Source of the DNA: an uncultured Bacteroidota bacterium
Lineage (GTDB): Bacteria > Bacteroidota > Bacteroidia > Bacteroidales > P3
Reading direction: 5' to 3'
DNA length: 64,000 nucleotides
Assembly: GCA_902775135.1 (NCBI GenBank)
Contig: CACYKY010000006.1
Location: 1-64,000 of the forward strand
This document shows, in pieces, positions 9,664 to 17,947 of this stretch (within the stretch, counting starts at the first letter, position 1; each line of letters begins with the position of its first letter). The notes under the pieces were generated by a model. That model was not told where the DNA came from. It worked only from the letters and a program-made list of their open reading frames with translations, and ran no database searches. A program made the position numbers and the translations under genes.

Positions 9664-10359
9664 TCACTCCTCTGTCAATTTGTGAAACTGCTCCGTGAGC
9701 TTCTTGGCGTTCATGCCGTTCATGTCCTCGTCGGCCACAATGCGGCCGCGATTGATGACGATGGCCCTGCTGCACATGGCTTCCACCTCCTGCATGATGT
9801 GCGTGGAGAGGAGCACAGCCTTGTCCTTGCCGGCGCTACGGATGAGGGTGCGGATGAACTCCAGCTGGTTGGGGTCGAGACCCGTGGTGGGCTCGTCGAG
9901 GATGAGCACCTCGGGGTCGTGGATGAGGGCCTGAGCCAGTCCTACGCGCTGGCGGTAGCCTTTCGAGAGCTGTCCAATCTTCTTGTGCGCCTCGGGGGTG
10001 AGTCCGGTGAGCTCTATCATCTCGTCGGCACGCTCCTTGCGGTTCTTGATGCCGCTGAGGCCTGCGGCAAAGCGCAGGTACTCGCGCACATACATGTCTG
10101 GATAGAGGGGGTTGAGCTCGGGCAGGTAGCCTATGTGGCGTCGCACAGCAAGGGCGTCGTCGTAAATGCTGTGTCCGCAGACGGTGAGTTCGCCTTCGGT
10201 GGGGGGGATGAAGCAGGTGATGATTTTCATCAAGGTGGACTTGCCGGCACCGTTGGGTCCCAGCAACCCCACAATCTCGCCTTTGGCAACACGGAAGGAG
10301 ACGTGATCCAATGCATGCTGCTCGCCGAAGGTCTTGGTGATGTCTTTTATCTCGATCAT
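9664..10359 (-). CDS. gldA: GldA-like ABC transporter ATP-binding protein
   Basis: 231 aa, a single ABC ATPase domain. Walker A is GPNGAGKST (residues 34-42), the signature is LSKGYRQRVGLAQ, and Walker B is VLILDEP followed by TTGLDPNQ and the switch STHIMQEVE. The stretches YLPELNPLYPDMYVREYL and KKIGQLSKGYRQR closely match GldA, the ATPase of the gliding-motility ABC exporter of Bacteroidota. No permease (GldF/GldG) is adjacent, so the partner is encoded elsewhere or the protein serves another ABC-2 exporter. The gene lies 15 nt after the amidase gene in the same operon. ABC ATPase is certain; the GldA assignment is by resemblance. Confidence 0.85.
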   Translation of the reverse strand: MIEIKDITKTFGEQHALDHVSFRVAKGEIVGLLGPNGAGKSTLMKIITCFIPPTEGELTVCGHSIYDDALAVRRHIGYLPELNPLYPDMYVREYLRFAAGLSGIKNRKERADEMIELTGLTPEAHKKIGQLSKGYRQRVGLAQALIHDPEVLILDEPTTGLDPNQLEFIRTLIRSAGKDKAVLLSTHIMQEVEAMCSRAIVINRGRIVADEDMNGMNAKKLTEQFHKLTEE

Positions 10360-10374
10360 AATAGCTTCCTTTTT

Positions 10375-12240
10375 TTACTCTACTTTGAAGCGACGGCCGT
10401 CTTTGATGCCGTAGATATAGGCATCTTTGAAGGGGGTGGTGGACTTGATGGTGGCCAGGCGCTTGCGGGCCTCGGCCAGCGTGGTGTAGTTGCCACAGCT
10501 GTAGATGAAGTACTTGCCACTTCTGGAGAAGTGTATGTCGCGGATGCCGCTGAGTTCGGGGTCGCCGACCTTGAGCTGGCGACTGGCGGTGAATATCTGT
10601 ATGCGGTAATGGGTGCCTTTGTCCTCGGGAGCCACCTGCTTGGGTTTGGCGGGCTCGGCGGGTTTGGCGGGTTTGGCTTCTGCGGGCTGGGCGCTCTGCG
10701 CATTCTGGGCAGCAGGAGCCTTCTGCGTACTCTCGGTAGCATGAGCACTCGGAGCGGGCTGGGCATTCTGCGTGGTTTGGGTGAGGCGCCGACGCACGGC
10801 CCATGCATCCTTGAAGGGAGTGCAACGCTGCACTTCCTTGCAGTATTCGTTGGCCTCCGTGAAGGTGGCGAAGCGACCCACGCTGTAGCAGTAGAGCTGG
10901 CCGTTGCGCGAGGTCATCACGTTGGTGATGCCCTTGAAGGCGGGGTCGCCTTCCAGCAGCTCGGTGCCCGAGGTGAGGAACTGCACGGTGAAGAACTCGT
11001 TGGCGTTGGTGGCGCTGTTCTTGGGCGCCGACAGGGTGGTGCCGGCAGGCTTCTCTTGCTTGGGCTCCGGTTTCGGCTCCGGCTTCACTTCAGGCTTCGG
11101 CTCAACTTTGGGTTCAGGCTTCACCTCCGGCTTCGGCTCTACCTTAGGCTCTGGCTTCACCTCCGGCTTGGGTTCAGGCTTCACCTCCGGCTTCGGCTCT
11201 ACCTTGGGCTCCGGCTTTGCTTCGGGCTGGGGTTCGGGGGCCACCTCCATACGGGGGGCGAGTTCGCGCGTGGGCACAGGGCGCTCGGTGTCGGTGCTGA
11301 GGACGATGGTGACGGTGTCGGTGGCAGGGACCTTCGAGGGGGCGGGTTTTTCCGGAGATTCAGGCTTTTCCGGATTTTCCGGCTTTGCCTGGGGCTCCGG
11401 TTTTTCCTGTTTGGGCGAAGCATAGCCCGGCAGGTTGATCTTCGGGTTGGCTATCTTGTTGGTGCCCTCTTCGGTGGCCTTGAAGGTCATGAAGGCATTG
11501 AAGAGCGAGATGGCTATCTTGGCCTGCCCTTCGTCGGAAATCATAAAGGCCTCCTCGGAGGGGTTGCTGATGAAGCCCACCTCCGTGAGCACCGAGGGGC
11601 AGGTGGTCTTGTAGAGCACAAAGAGCTCGGCCTGCTTCACTCCGCGGTTGATGGTCTTCAGGTTCTGCTTGTATTGGTTCTGGATGGCTTGCGCCAGGTT
11701 GAGGCTCTTGTCGATGAACGAGTTCTGGAACATGGCCAGCATAACGAAACTCTCGGGGGCGTTGGGGTCGAAGCCCTTGTAGGCGTCGTTGCTCTTGTAG
11801 TCAGCCTCCAGCAGGATGTCGGCGTTCTCCTTTTTGGCCACCTCCAGGTTGGCGCGACTCTCGGAGAGGCCCATCACAAAGGTCTCCACACCCGTGGGGG
11901 CGGCGGTGGGATGGGAGTTGGCATGGATGGAGATGAAGAGGTCCGCTTTGTTGCGATTGGCAATATGGGCACGCTCGGCGAGGGAGATGTCCACATCGGT
12001 GGTGCGGGTATAGATAACCTTTACGTCGGGGTAGTTGTCGGAAATCAGCTTGCCAAATTTCTTGGCAATGGCCAAGGTGATGTGCTTCTCCTGGGTGCGT
12101 CCCCCCTGGGCTCCGGGTTTGGCTCCACCATGACCCGGATCGATGACCACCGTGCGTACCTTATAAGTGTCTTTTTTTTGTGAAAAAGCAGGTGCCCCAA
12201 TAAGGGTCATAGCGAGGAATAGGGTTAATAAGCGTCTCAT
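10375..12240 (-). CDS. N-acetylmuramoyl-L-alanine amidase with Pro-rich linker and two SPOR domains
   Basis: 621 aa. It cleaves the bond between N-acetylmuramic acid and the stem peptide of peptidoglycan. A signal peptide (residues 1-21) precedes an Amidase_3 domain (about 26-270) with zinc-ligand motifs DPGHGG (His37), a following EKHITLA glutamate, SIHAN, and catalytic-end TEVGF. Residues about 277-397 are a low-complexity linker of [10 protein letters not shown] repeats. Two SPOR domains follow (about 410-487 and 541-617), which bind denuded glycan at division sites. The ATG at 12240 is used because the in-frame extension upstream runs through the promoter. It is the first gene of the operon with gldA and pyrF, divergent from lptD. 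Confidence 0.92.
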   Translation of the reverse strand: MRRLLTLFLAMTLIGAPAFSQKKDTYKVRTVVIDPGHGGAKPGAQGGRTQEKHITLAIAKKFGKLISDNYPDVKVIYTRTTDVDISLAERAHIANRNKADLFISIHANSHPTAAPTGVETFVMGLSESRANLEVAKKENADILLEADYKSNDAYKGFDPNAPESFVMLAMFQNSFIDKSLNLAQAIQNQYKQNLKTINRGVKQAELFVLYKTTCPSVLTEVGFISNPSEEAFMISDEGQAKIAISLFNAFMTFKATEEGTNKIANPKINLPGYASPKQEKPEPQAKPENPEKPESPEKPAPSKVPATDTVTIVLSTDTERPVPTRELAPRMEVAPEPQPEAKPEPKVEPKPEVKPEPKPEVKPEPKVEPKPEVKPEPKVEPKPEVKPEPKPEPKQEKPAGTTLSAPKNSATNANEFFTVQFLTSGTELLEGDPAFKGITNVMTSRNGQLYCYSVGRFATFTEANEYCKEVQRCTPFKDAWAVRRRLTQTTQNAQPAPSAHATESTQKAPAAQNAQSAQPAEAKPAKPAEPAKPKQVAPEDKGTHYRIQIFTASRQLKVGDPELSGIRDIHFSRSGKYFIYSCGNYTTLAEARKRLATIKSTTPFKDAYIYGIKDGRRFKVE

Positions 12241-12263
12241 TTTCAATATAATAATTTTCTGTT

Positions 12264-12293
12264 TTTTGATTTGCATAAATAATCTTATCTTTG
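12264..12293 (+). promoter_or_regulatory. Probable lptD promoter, mirror image of the amidase promoter
   Basis: TATCTTTG at 12286-12293 has an upstream TTTTG (12264-12268) with a 17-base spacer, slightly short of the usual 19. With the facing promoter it forms the perfect inverted repeat TATCTTTGCA-N9-TGCAAAGATA (12286-12314). Confidence 0.55.
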
Positions 12294-12306
12294 CAAATCG
12301 AAAATG

Positions 12307-12338
12307 CAAAGATACGAAGATATTTTGAATGTTCAAAA
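12307..12338 (-). promoter_or_regulatory. Promoter of the amidase operon
   Basis: On the minus strand TTTTG (12338-12334) and TATCTTTG (12314-12307) are separated by 19 bases, a strong match to the Bacteroidota consensus. The predicted start is near 12300, giving a leader of about 60 nt. Confidence 0.75.
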
Positions 12339-12356
12339 TAATGTTTTAAAACGGGC

Positions 12357-14921
12357 TTGAAAGAGGCAAAAAACATAGCAAAAAAGTGGGCGCTGGCATT
12401 GCTGGCGGTGCTCTCTGTTGCCGCCGCCCACGAGGCTTCGGCTCAGCAGGACATCGACACGCTGATGGCCGTGTCCAAGAATGCTGTGGACAAGGTCATC
12501 AAGTACAAGGCCAAAGATTCTGTGGCTATGGACCTCACCTCGCGGCGCGCCTTCCTCTACAGCGACGGCTCCATCGACTACGACAGCATGCTCCTCATGG
12601 CCGACCGCGTGGAGGTGGACTTCGACCGCCATACCCTCCACGCCCACGGCACCGCCGACACTGCGGGCAATGTGGTGGGTCGCCCCTTCTTCAAGCAGGA
12701 CGGCACCGACTACCACGCCGACACCATCACCTTCAACTACGACACCAAGAAGGGCATCATCCAGGGTGTCATCACCCAGGAGGGCGAAGGGTTCCTCCAT
12801 GGTCAGAAGGTGAAGAAAATCAACGACTCCGTAATGTTCCTCAGCGGCGGTAGCTACACCACCTGCAACTACGCCCACCCCCATTTCGCACTCAATTTCA
12901 CCAAGAGCAAGCTCATCGCCGGCGACAAGATTGTGACCGGCCCCGCCTGGCTCTCCATCGAGGATGTGCCCACCCCTGTGGCGCTGCCTTTCGCCTTCTT
13001 CCCCATCACCCACTCTCGCACCTCGGGCGTGCTGATCCCTTCCTACGGTTGGCAGAACTACCGCGGTTACTACCTCCGCGACGGCGGCTACTACTTCGCC
13101 CTCGGCGACAACTGGGACCTCTCCCTCCTGGGCGACATCTACACCAACCTCTCCTGGGCCCTCGAGGCCAAGAGCAACTACTACAAGCGCTACAAGTACA
13201 AGGGCAATTTCGACGCCCGCTACGGCATCACCTACGAGGGCATCCGCGGCGACAGCAACACCTTCAACCAGTACACCGACTTCAAGTTCACCTGGACCCA
13301 CGACCAGGACGCCAAGTCCAACCCCTACAGCCGCTTCTCGGCCAACGTCAACCTGCAGAGCCGCAACTACAATAAGAATACCTCCAACCGCAACGACTAC
13401 TTCAACTCCACCACCACCTCCTCCATCAGCTACACCACACGCCTCGGCTCCTACCTCAACCTCGCGCTCTCGGCTCGCGAGAGCTACAACGTGCAAACCG
13501 GCGTGATGAACATCAAGCTCCCCAGCATCTCCCTCTCCTCCATCACCATCTATCCCCTGCGTCGCGCCAACCCCGTGGGCGGCTACCGCTGGTGGGAGAA
13601 TATCTCGCTCTCCTATGTGATGAACGCCGAGAACAACATCACCACTGCCGACAGCGAGCTCTTCACCCGCCAAACCCTCAACGCCATGCAGTACGGCATC
13701 CAACACAGCATCCCGCTGTCGAGCAGCGTGAAGGTGCTCAAGTTCTTCAACTGGACCAACTCCCTCACCTACAACGAGCGCTGGCATTGGAGCACCATCG
13801 ACAAGCGCTACGACGCCTCTACCGGCGCCGTCACCACAGACACCCTCTTCGGCTTCCGCGCCAACCGCGACTTCAATTTCTCCTCCTCGCTGACCACTCG
13901 CATCTACGGCATGTTCCAGTACAAGTACGGCCCCCTAAAGGCACTCCGTCACGTCATCAACCCCTCCCTCTCCTTCAGCTACCACCCCGACTTCGGCGCC
14001 GAACGCTTCGGATGGTGGAAACAATACACCGACACCTCTGGCTACGTGCACCGCTACTCCATCTTCCAGAACAGCCTCTACGGCGGCCCGCCCGACGGCC
14101 AGAGCGGCAACCTCCGCCTCTCCATAGGCAACAACCTCGAGGTCAAATGGCAGAATCCCTTCGACACCACCGCCGAGGTGAAGAAGATCCCCCTCATCGA
14201 GAACCTCACCTTCGCCATGAGCTACGACTTCGCCAAGGACTCCCTCAACCTCTCCCCTCTCGCTGTCAGCGGCCGCACCACCCTCTTCCGCACACTGGTG
14301 CTGAACTACAACGGCTCCTTCAGCCCCTATGTCATCGACAGCGCCGGACGCCTCCACAACGAGTTCCTCTGGAACAAGGAACACCGCCTCTTCCGCAAGG
14401 ACAACGCCACCTGGAGCGCCCAACTCTCCTTCAGCATCAACAACAACACCTTCAAGAAAGAGGGCTCCACCCCCAACCAAGGCCACCCCACCACCGCCAT
14501 CCTCCAAACTCCCTACAACTACAACCCCGTACTCATGACCGGCGGATATGTGGATTTCTCGGTCCCCTGGAACCTCAGCATCAGCTACACCTTCAGCTAT
14601 GTCAACACCTTCGTGGCCAGCATCATGGACATGCAGAGCCAGACGGTGCAGAGCATCAACGTCTCGGGCAACGTGAGTCTCACCAAGAATTGGCGTATCG
14701 CTATGACCACGGGCTACGACTTCGTCAACAAGGGCATGTCCTACACCACCGTCGACATCTACCGCGACCTCCATTGCTGGGAGATGCGCTTCAGTTGGGT
14801 GCCCTTCGGCTACTATCAGAGCTGGTTCTTCCAGATCAATATCAAGGCCGACACCCTCCACGACGTGAAGTACGAGAAGCGCCAAAGCTATCAGGAAAAC
14901 AACGGATACTATTCGTATTAA
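12357..14921 (+). CDS. lptD: LptD-like LPS-assembly outer-membrane protein
   Basis: 854 aa. LptD with LptE inserts lipopolysaccharide into the outer leaflet of the outer membrane. A signal peptide (ALLAVLSVAAAHEASAQ) leads into an OstA/LptA-like beta-jellyroll (about residues 55-150, with DSMLLMADRVEVDF and FNYDTKKGIIQGV). After a short linker (FAFFPITHSRTSGVLIPSYG) the rest is a large barrel rich in alternating aromatic strands and ending YQENNGYYSY. Length fits Bacteroidota homologues. The start must be TTG at 12357: an in-frame stop lies just upstream and the next ATG falls after the signal peptide. Its divergent neighbour is a periplasmic amidase, and merR follows after 10 nt. Confidence 0.87.
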   Translation: MKEAKNIAKKWALALLAVLSVAAAHEASAQQDIDTLMAVSKNAVDKVIKYKAKDSVAMDLTSRRAFLYSDGSIDYDSMLLMADRVEVDFDRHTLHAHGTADTAGNVVGRPFFKQDGTDYHADTITFNYDTKKGIIQGVITQEGEGFLHGQKVKKINDSVMFLSGGSYTTCNYAHPHFALNFTKSKLIAGDKIVTGPAWLSIEDVPTPVALPFAFFPITHSRTSGVLIPSYGWQNYRGYYLRDGGYYFALGDNWDLSLLGDIYTNLSWALEAKSNYYKRYKYKGNFDARYGITYEGIRGDSNTFNQYTDFKFTWTHDQDAKSNPYSRFSANVNLQSRNYNKNTSNRNDYFNSTTTSSISYTTRLGSYLNLALSARESYNVQTGVMNIKLPSISLSSITIYPLRRANPVGGYRWWENISLSYVMNAENNITTADSELFTRQTLNAMQYGIQHSIPLSSSVKVLKFFNWTNSLTYNERWHWSTIDKRYDASTGAVTTDTLFGFRANRDFNFSSSLTTRIYGMFQYKYGPLKALRHVINPSLSFSYHPDFGAERFGWWKQYTDTSGYVHRYSIFQNSLYGGPPDGQSGNLRLSIGNNLEVKWQNPFDTTAEVKKIPLIENLTFAMSYDFAKDSLNLSPLAVSGRTTLFRTLVLNYNGSFSPYVIDSAGRLHNEFLWNKEHRLFRKDNATWSAQLSFSINNNTFKKEGSTPNQGHPTTAILQTPYNYNPVLMTGGYVDFSVPWNLSISYTFSYVNTFVASIMDMQSQTVQSINVSGNVSLTKNWRIAMTTGYDFVNKGMSYTTVDIYRDLHCWEMRFSWVPFGYYQSWFFQINIKADTLHDVKYEKRQSYQENNGYYSY

Positions 14922-14931
14922 ACATATCATC

Positions 14932-15249
14932 ATGGACACCAACAAACTCTACCATTCCATCGGCGAGGTGGCCGAGATGCTGGGCGAAGCGCCGTCGGTG
15001 CTCCGCTTCTGGGAGACCGAGTTCGACTGCATCCGCCCCGTGAAGAACCGTCGCGGCAGCCGCAGCTACACCGAACACGACATCGAGTTGCTGCGACGCA
15101 TCAAATACCTCACCCGCGACTGCGGCTACACCCTCGAAGGGGCTCGCGAGCAGATGCGCCAGCGCCCCCTGGAAGACCCCAAGATGGAGGTCGTCAAGCA
15201 GCTTCAGGAGGTCCGCAACTTCCTCGTGGAGCTGAAAGAGTCCCTATAA
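14932..15249 (+). CDS. MerR-family transcriptional regulator
   Basis: 105 aa. A MerR winged helix-turn-helix spans about residues 8-78: YHSIGEVAEMLGEAPSVLRFWE, then RRGSRSYTEHDIELLRRIKYL and CGYTLEGARE. A short C-terminal helix (VVKQLQEVRNFLVELK) is suited to dimerisation. No cysteine-rich or ligand-binding domain follows, so its inducer is unknown. It lies 10 nt after lptD and is very probably cotranscribed with it; it may regulate envelope genes, but that is inference. The downstream gene is convergent. Confidence 0.87.
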   Translation: MDTNKLYHSIGEVAEMLGEAPSVLRFWETEFDCIRPVKNRRGSRSYTEHDIELLRRIKYLTRDCGYTLEGAREQMRQRPLEDPKMEVVKQLQEVRNFLVELKESL

Positions 15250-15279
15250 TCCCCTGCCCCCTACTCCTACAGTAGCCCC

Positions 15280-15373
15280 CAAAGCCCTAATGCCCTTAAG
15301 GTCCTTAAAGCCCCTAAGGCCCCTAATGCCCTTAAAGCCCTTATTGCCCTTAAGGCCCCTAAGGCCCTTAAAC
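15280..15373. repeat. Degenerate 12-bp tandem repeat (GCCCCTAAGGCC-like)
   Basis: The stretch between merR and the convergent lipoprotein gene is built from about eight variants of GCCCTTAAGGCC/GCCCCTAAGGCC. Each unit is near-palindromic, so it may form alternative hairpins. No coding frame is evident. Confidence 0.7.
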
Positions 15374-15376
15374 CAA

Positions 15377-15406
15377 ATCAACTCCTACCTTGAGGTAGGA
15401 GTTGAT
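15377..15406. terminator. Perfect 14-bp hairpin between convergent genes
   Basis: ATCAACTCCTACCT-TG-AGGTAGGAGTTGAT is a perfect stem. It lies 128 nt after merR and 28 nt after the stop of the convergent lipoprotein gene. It lacks a strong T tract on either side, so bidirectional termination is likely but not proven. Confidence 0.55.
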
Positions 15407-15434
15407 AGGAAATTGCGGAGAAAAACGTCTCGCG

Positions 15435-17717
15435 TCAGGGAGTCACGGTGTAGGTCTCGAGGACGGGGACGCCGGAGAGCTGCCAGCCCTTGCCGCCCGA
15501 AGGCACGCCACTGTTGAGGGTGGTGACAAAGGCATCGGACTTGGCTTCCGCAGCGGTCTTGGTGGTGATACCTGTCTGGGTGCCGTCCACAAGGTAGCAG
15601 TTGGCATAGGTGCCGGAGGGATAGGAGCCGAAGAAGAGGGGCGTACCCGCCGTTTCCTCGAAGCAATAGACGTTGTTGACAATGCCGCTGGTGTAGGTGC
15701 CCACAGCGCCGCCCACGATGCCGCCAGTACCCTGGGTGGTGATGTGGGGGATGTTGACGTAGCTGTTCTGGATGGAGCCACCCAGCTGATAGGCCGCTAT
15801 GCCGCCAGCCGAACGTCTGGGAGCGCTCGAGGAGGTATGCACTATCTGGGCATTGACATGATTGACGAAGCAGTTGATGATCTGGCCGCCGGAGATGGTG
15901 TCCACGATGCCGCCCACATTGGGCGAATGGAGCTGGGCGCGGCAGTCGCAATAGTCGATCTTGCCTCCCAGCTGTTTGTTGACAATACCGCCCAGCGAGA
16001 GGGTGGTGATGATGGTGTTGTGGACATAGCAGTGCTCCACGGTACCGCGGTTTTGATAGACGATGCCGCCCCAGCGCGAGGTACTGGAGGTGATGGATAC
16101 GGCATAGTAGCAGTCGCGCACCACGCAGTCAGCATTGTTGTCGTAGACAATGCCACCGACGCAGGAGGCACGGTTCACGGAGAAGGGGGTATTGAGTTCG
16201 CACTCCTTGACCACGCCGTTGTTCTGGTTGGTGTGGCAGATAACGCCGATGTTGCGGCCCGAGGCGCTGAGGTTGGCCTCGTTGCGGCAGCCCTGGATGG
16301 TGCCACCGTTATTGGTGACGCAGATGCCCGCCAGGTCGGCGAAGGAGGAGGAGACAACGCCCGTAGGATTGCTTGGACGGTAGGTGAGGATGCAGTCCTT
16401 CAGGAGGCCTCTGTTGGTGATGCAGAAGGGGGAGAAGGCATTCTCGCCCGAGTAGTTCACCTCGGACTTGAGGGTGATGCGCTCCACGATGCCGTCGGCG
16501 CCCACGCTCTCAAAGAGCGGGTGGATCGAGGTGGAGGTGATGCCGGGTCGAGCGGCATTGGACTTGTCCTCTATGTGGCCGATGAAGTTCTGTATGCCCA
16601 GGTTCCAGGTGGTGGAGTTGATTTCTATGTCCGAACGCATGAGCCAGATGTGGGTGTTGGCGGTGATGGGCTGCTTGTTGATGGTGCGCGACGGCGAGTT
16701 GTAGCAGTCGCGGAGGTAAATCAGGTCGGCAGCGGAATAGATGCGGAAGGGGCGCTCGGCAGTACCGTTGCCCGAGAGGCGCACGGCGGTGTTGCCCGAC
16801 CAGTCGTTGATGTCGAGGGCTCGCATGTATGTGATACCCGTACGACGCACCCTGGCGGTGAAGTTGCGCGAGCACACACTACCACTCATGTTCTCTATCT
16901 CCACCTGGAGGGCGAAGTTGCTGTTGGCGGCAACCGAGGGGTCGAACGCGGGCAGCACAAGGTAGAAGGTCACAAGGTCGTCGTTGCCGAAGGGACGTCC
17001 TTCTTCGCCACAGGAGAGGGTAACGGTGTTGTTGCCGCTGGCACCAGTAGGAACGAGGTAGGGGGCGTCGGTCTTGTAGTTGCTGACGTTGAACATGCCC
17101 TTGAGCTGCTTGCCGTCGGTGGAGGTGATGCGGATCTCCTTGATGTTGCTCACATCGGAGGAGGAGTTGAGGAACTGCAGGCGCACGATGCCGGCCAGCG
17201 AATGGAAGTCGAGGTTGTAGGCCACGCTGCCGGCACTCTCATCCCAATGGCCGCCATACCAGGCCACCATGGGGAACACCTTGCGGGCGAAGGTGATGTC
17301 GTTGCGCAGGGGCTGCACGGCGGGAAGCTCTATCTGGGCGCTGAAATCCTTCGACTCCGAGCTGCCCGTAATGACATTGTTCTCGCTGTAGGGGAAGAGT
17401 CCCAGGAAATACTTCGACGACCAGGGGAGTTCCGAGATGAATGTGCCGTTGAAGTCGGGGTAGTTGGGTCCGCCGGTATTGGTCAGCGTGGCCACTACCT
17501 GGCTGCTCGACTTGTCGGAGGCCAGGCTGATATTGTCGCCCACCTCCCAGTAGACCCACTGTTCGTCAACCAGATTAACTTTGGCGTTGTCGTCGGTATC
17601 CAGGTTCTCGATGGTGGCGTTGAACTTGAACGAGCCGGTCCCCTCTTTCTCCTTCTCGCAGGAAGCCACAAAGAGGGTCGCGAACAAGACCGACATGATT
17701 ATGAAAGCTTTTCTCAT
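15435..17717 (-). CDS. Surface lipoprotein: fimbrillin-like N-terminus and GLUG-type repeats
   Basis: 760 aa. The lipobox is LFVASC (Cys near residue 20), so the mature protein is lipid-anchored. Residues about 25-330 resemble fimbrillin-like beta sandwiches of Bacteroidales (VYWEVGDNISLAS, FPYSENN, FHSLAGIVRLQ). Residues about 340-740 contain many GLUG-like coils with GGIV, NRGTV and GGxIxNC patterns, predicted to form a beta-helix. The protein ends GWQLSGVPVLETYTVTP. The ATG at 17717 is preferred to an upstream TTG because it starts directly before the signal sequence (MRKAFIIMSVLF). It lies 32 nt after the 65-aa gene, last in the island's transcription unit. The role may be adhesion or scaffolding, by inference. 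Confidence 0.82.
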   Translation of the reverse strand: MRKAFIIMSVLFATLFVASCEKEKEGTGSFKFNATIENLDTDDNAKVNLVDEQWVYWEVGDNISLASDKSSSQVVATLTNTGGPNYPDFNGTFISELPWSSKYFLGLFPYSENNVITGSSESKDFSAQIELPAVQPLRNDITFARKVFPMVAWYGGHWDESAGSVAYNLDFHSLAGIVRLQFLNSSSDVSNIKEIRITSTDGKQLKGMFNVSNYKTDAPYLVPTGASGNNTVTLSCGEEGRPFGNDDLVTFYLVLPAFDPSVAANSNFALQVEIENMSGSVCSRNFTARVRRTGITYMRALDINDWSGNTAVRLSGNGTAERPFRIYSAADLIYLRDCYNSPSRTINKQPITANTHIWLMRSDIEINSTTWNLGIQNFIGHIEDKSNAARPGITSTSIHPLFESVGADGIVERITLKSEVNYSGENAFSPFCITNRGLLKDCILTYRPSNPTGVVSSSFADLAGICVTNNGGTIQGCRNEANLSASGRNIGVICHTNQNNGVVKECELNTPFSVNRASCVGGIVYDNNADCVVRDCYYAVSITSSTSRWGGIVYQNRGTVEHCYVHNTIITTLSLGGIVNKQLGGKIDYCDCRAQLHSPNVGGIVDTISGGQIINCFVNHVNAQIVHTSSSAPRRSAGGIAAYQLGGSIQNSYVNIPHITTQGTGGIVGGAVGTYTSGIVNNVYCFEETAGTPLFFGSYPSGTYANCYLVDGTQTGITTKTAAEAKSDAFVTTLNSGVPSGGKGWQLSGVPVLETYTVTP

Positions 17718-17749
17718 GATGATTCGTAGTTGTTCAATCAATTATACTA

Positions 17750-17947
17750 TTATATACTCCACTCGCCGGCCATCCACTCGCCGCCGTCGTCGGTAACCTC
17801 GGTCACCTCCTCGGAGGCGCGGAGGGTGGATCCGTCGCTACCCTCTATGAGGGCATAGTCGGTGTGGAGGGCCACAGAGTTGGCGTAGCCCTCTTCAGGC
17901 AAATAGGAGTAGTGCTCCAACTGGGGTTTCAAATATGGTTTCTTCAT
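17750..17947 (-). CDS. 65-aa peptide of unknown function
   Basis: It begins MKKPYLKPQLEHYSYLPEEG and ends in an acidic stretch with VTEVTDDGGEWMAGEWSI. There is no signal peptide, membrane helix or cysteine. I do not recognise a family. Its ATG overlaps the stop codon of the 4037-aa gene as ATGA, and the lipoprotein gene follows 32 nt later, so it is made together with both. Placement between two exported proteins and the tight coupling argue that it is real. It might be a chaperone, a pro-peptide or a secreted peptide, but nothing in the sequence decides this. Confidence 0.65.
   Translation of the reverse strand: MKKPYLKPQLEHYSYLPEEGYANSVALHTDYALIEGSDGSTLRASEEVTEVTDDGGEWMAGEWSI

Noticed and set aside
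12333..13787. Minus-strand frame of 484 codons opposite lptD
   Set aside because: It is antisense to a well-supported lptD and shows only Val/Gly/Glu-rich low complexity without a family signature.
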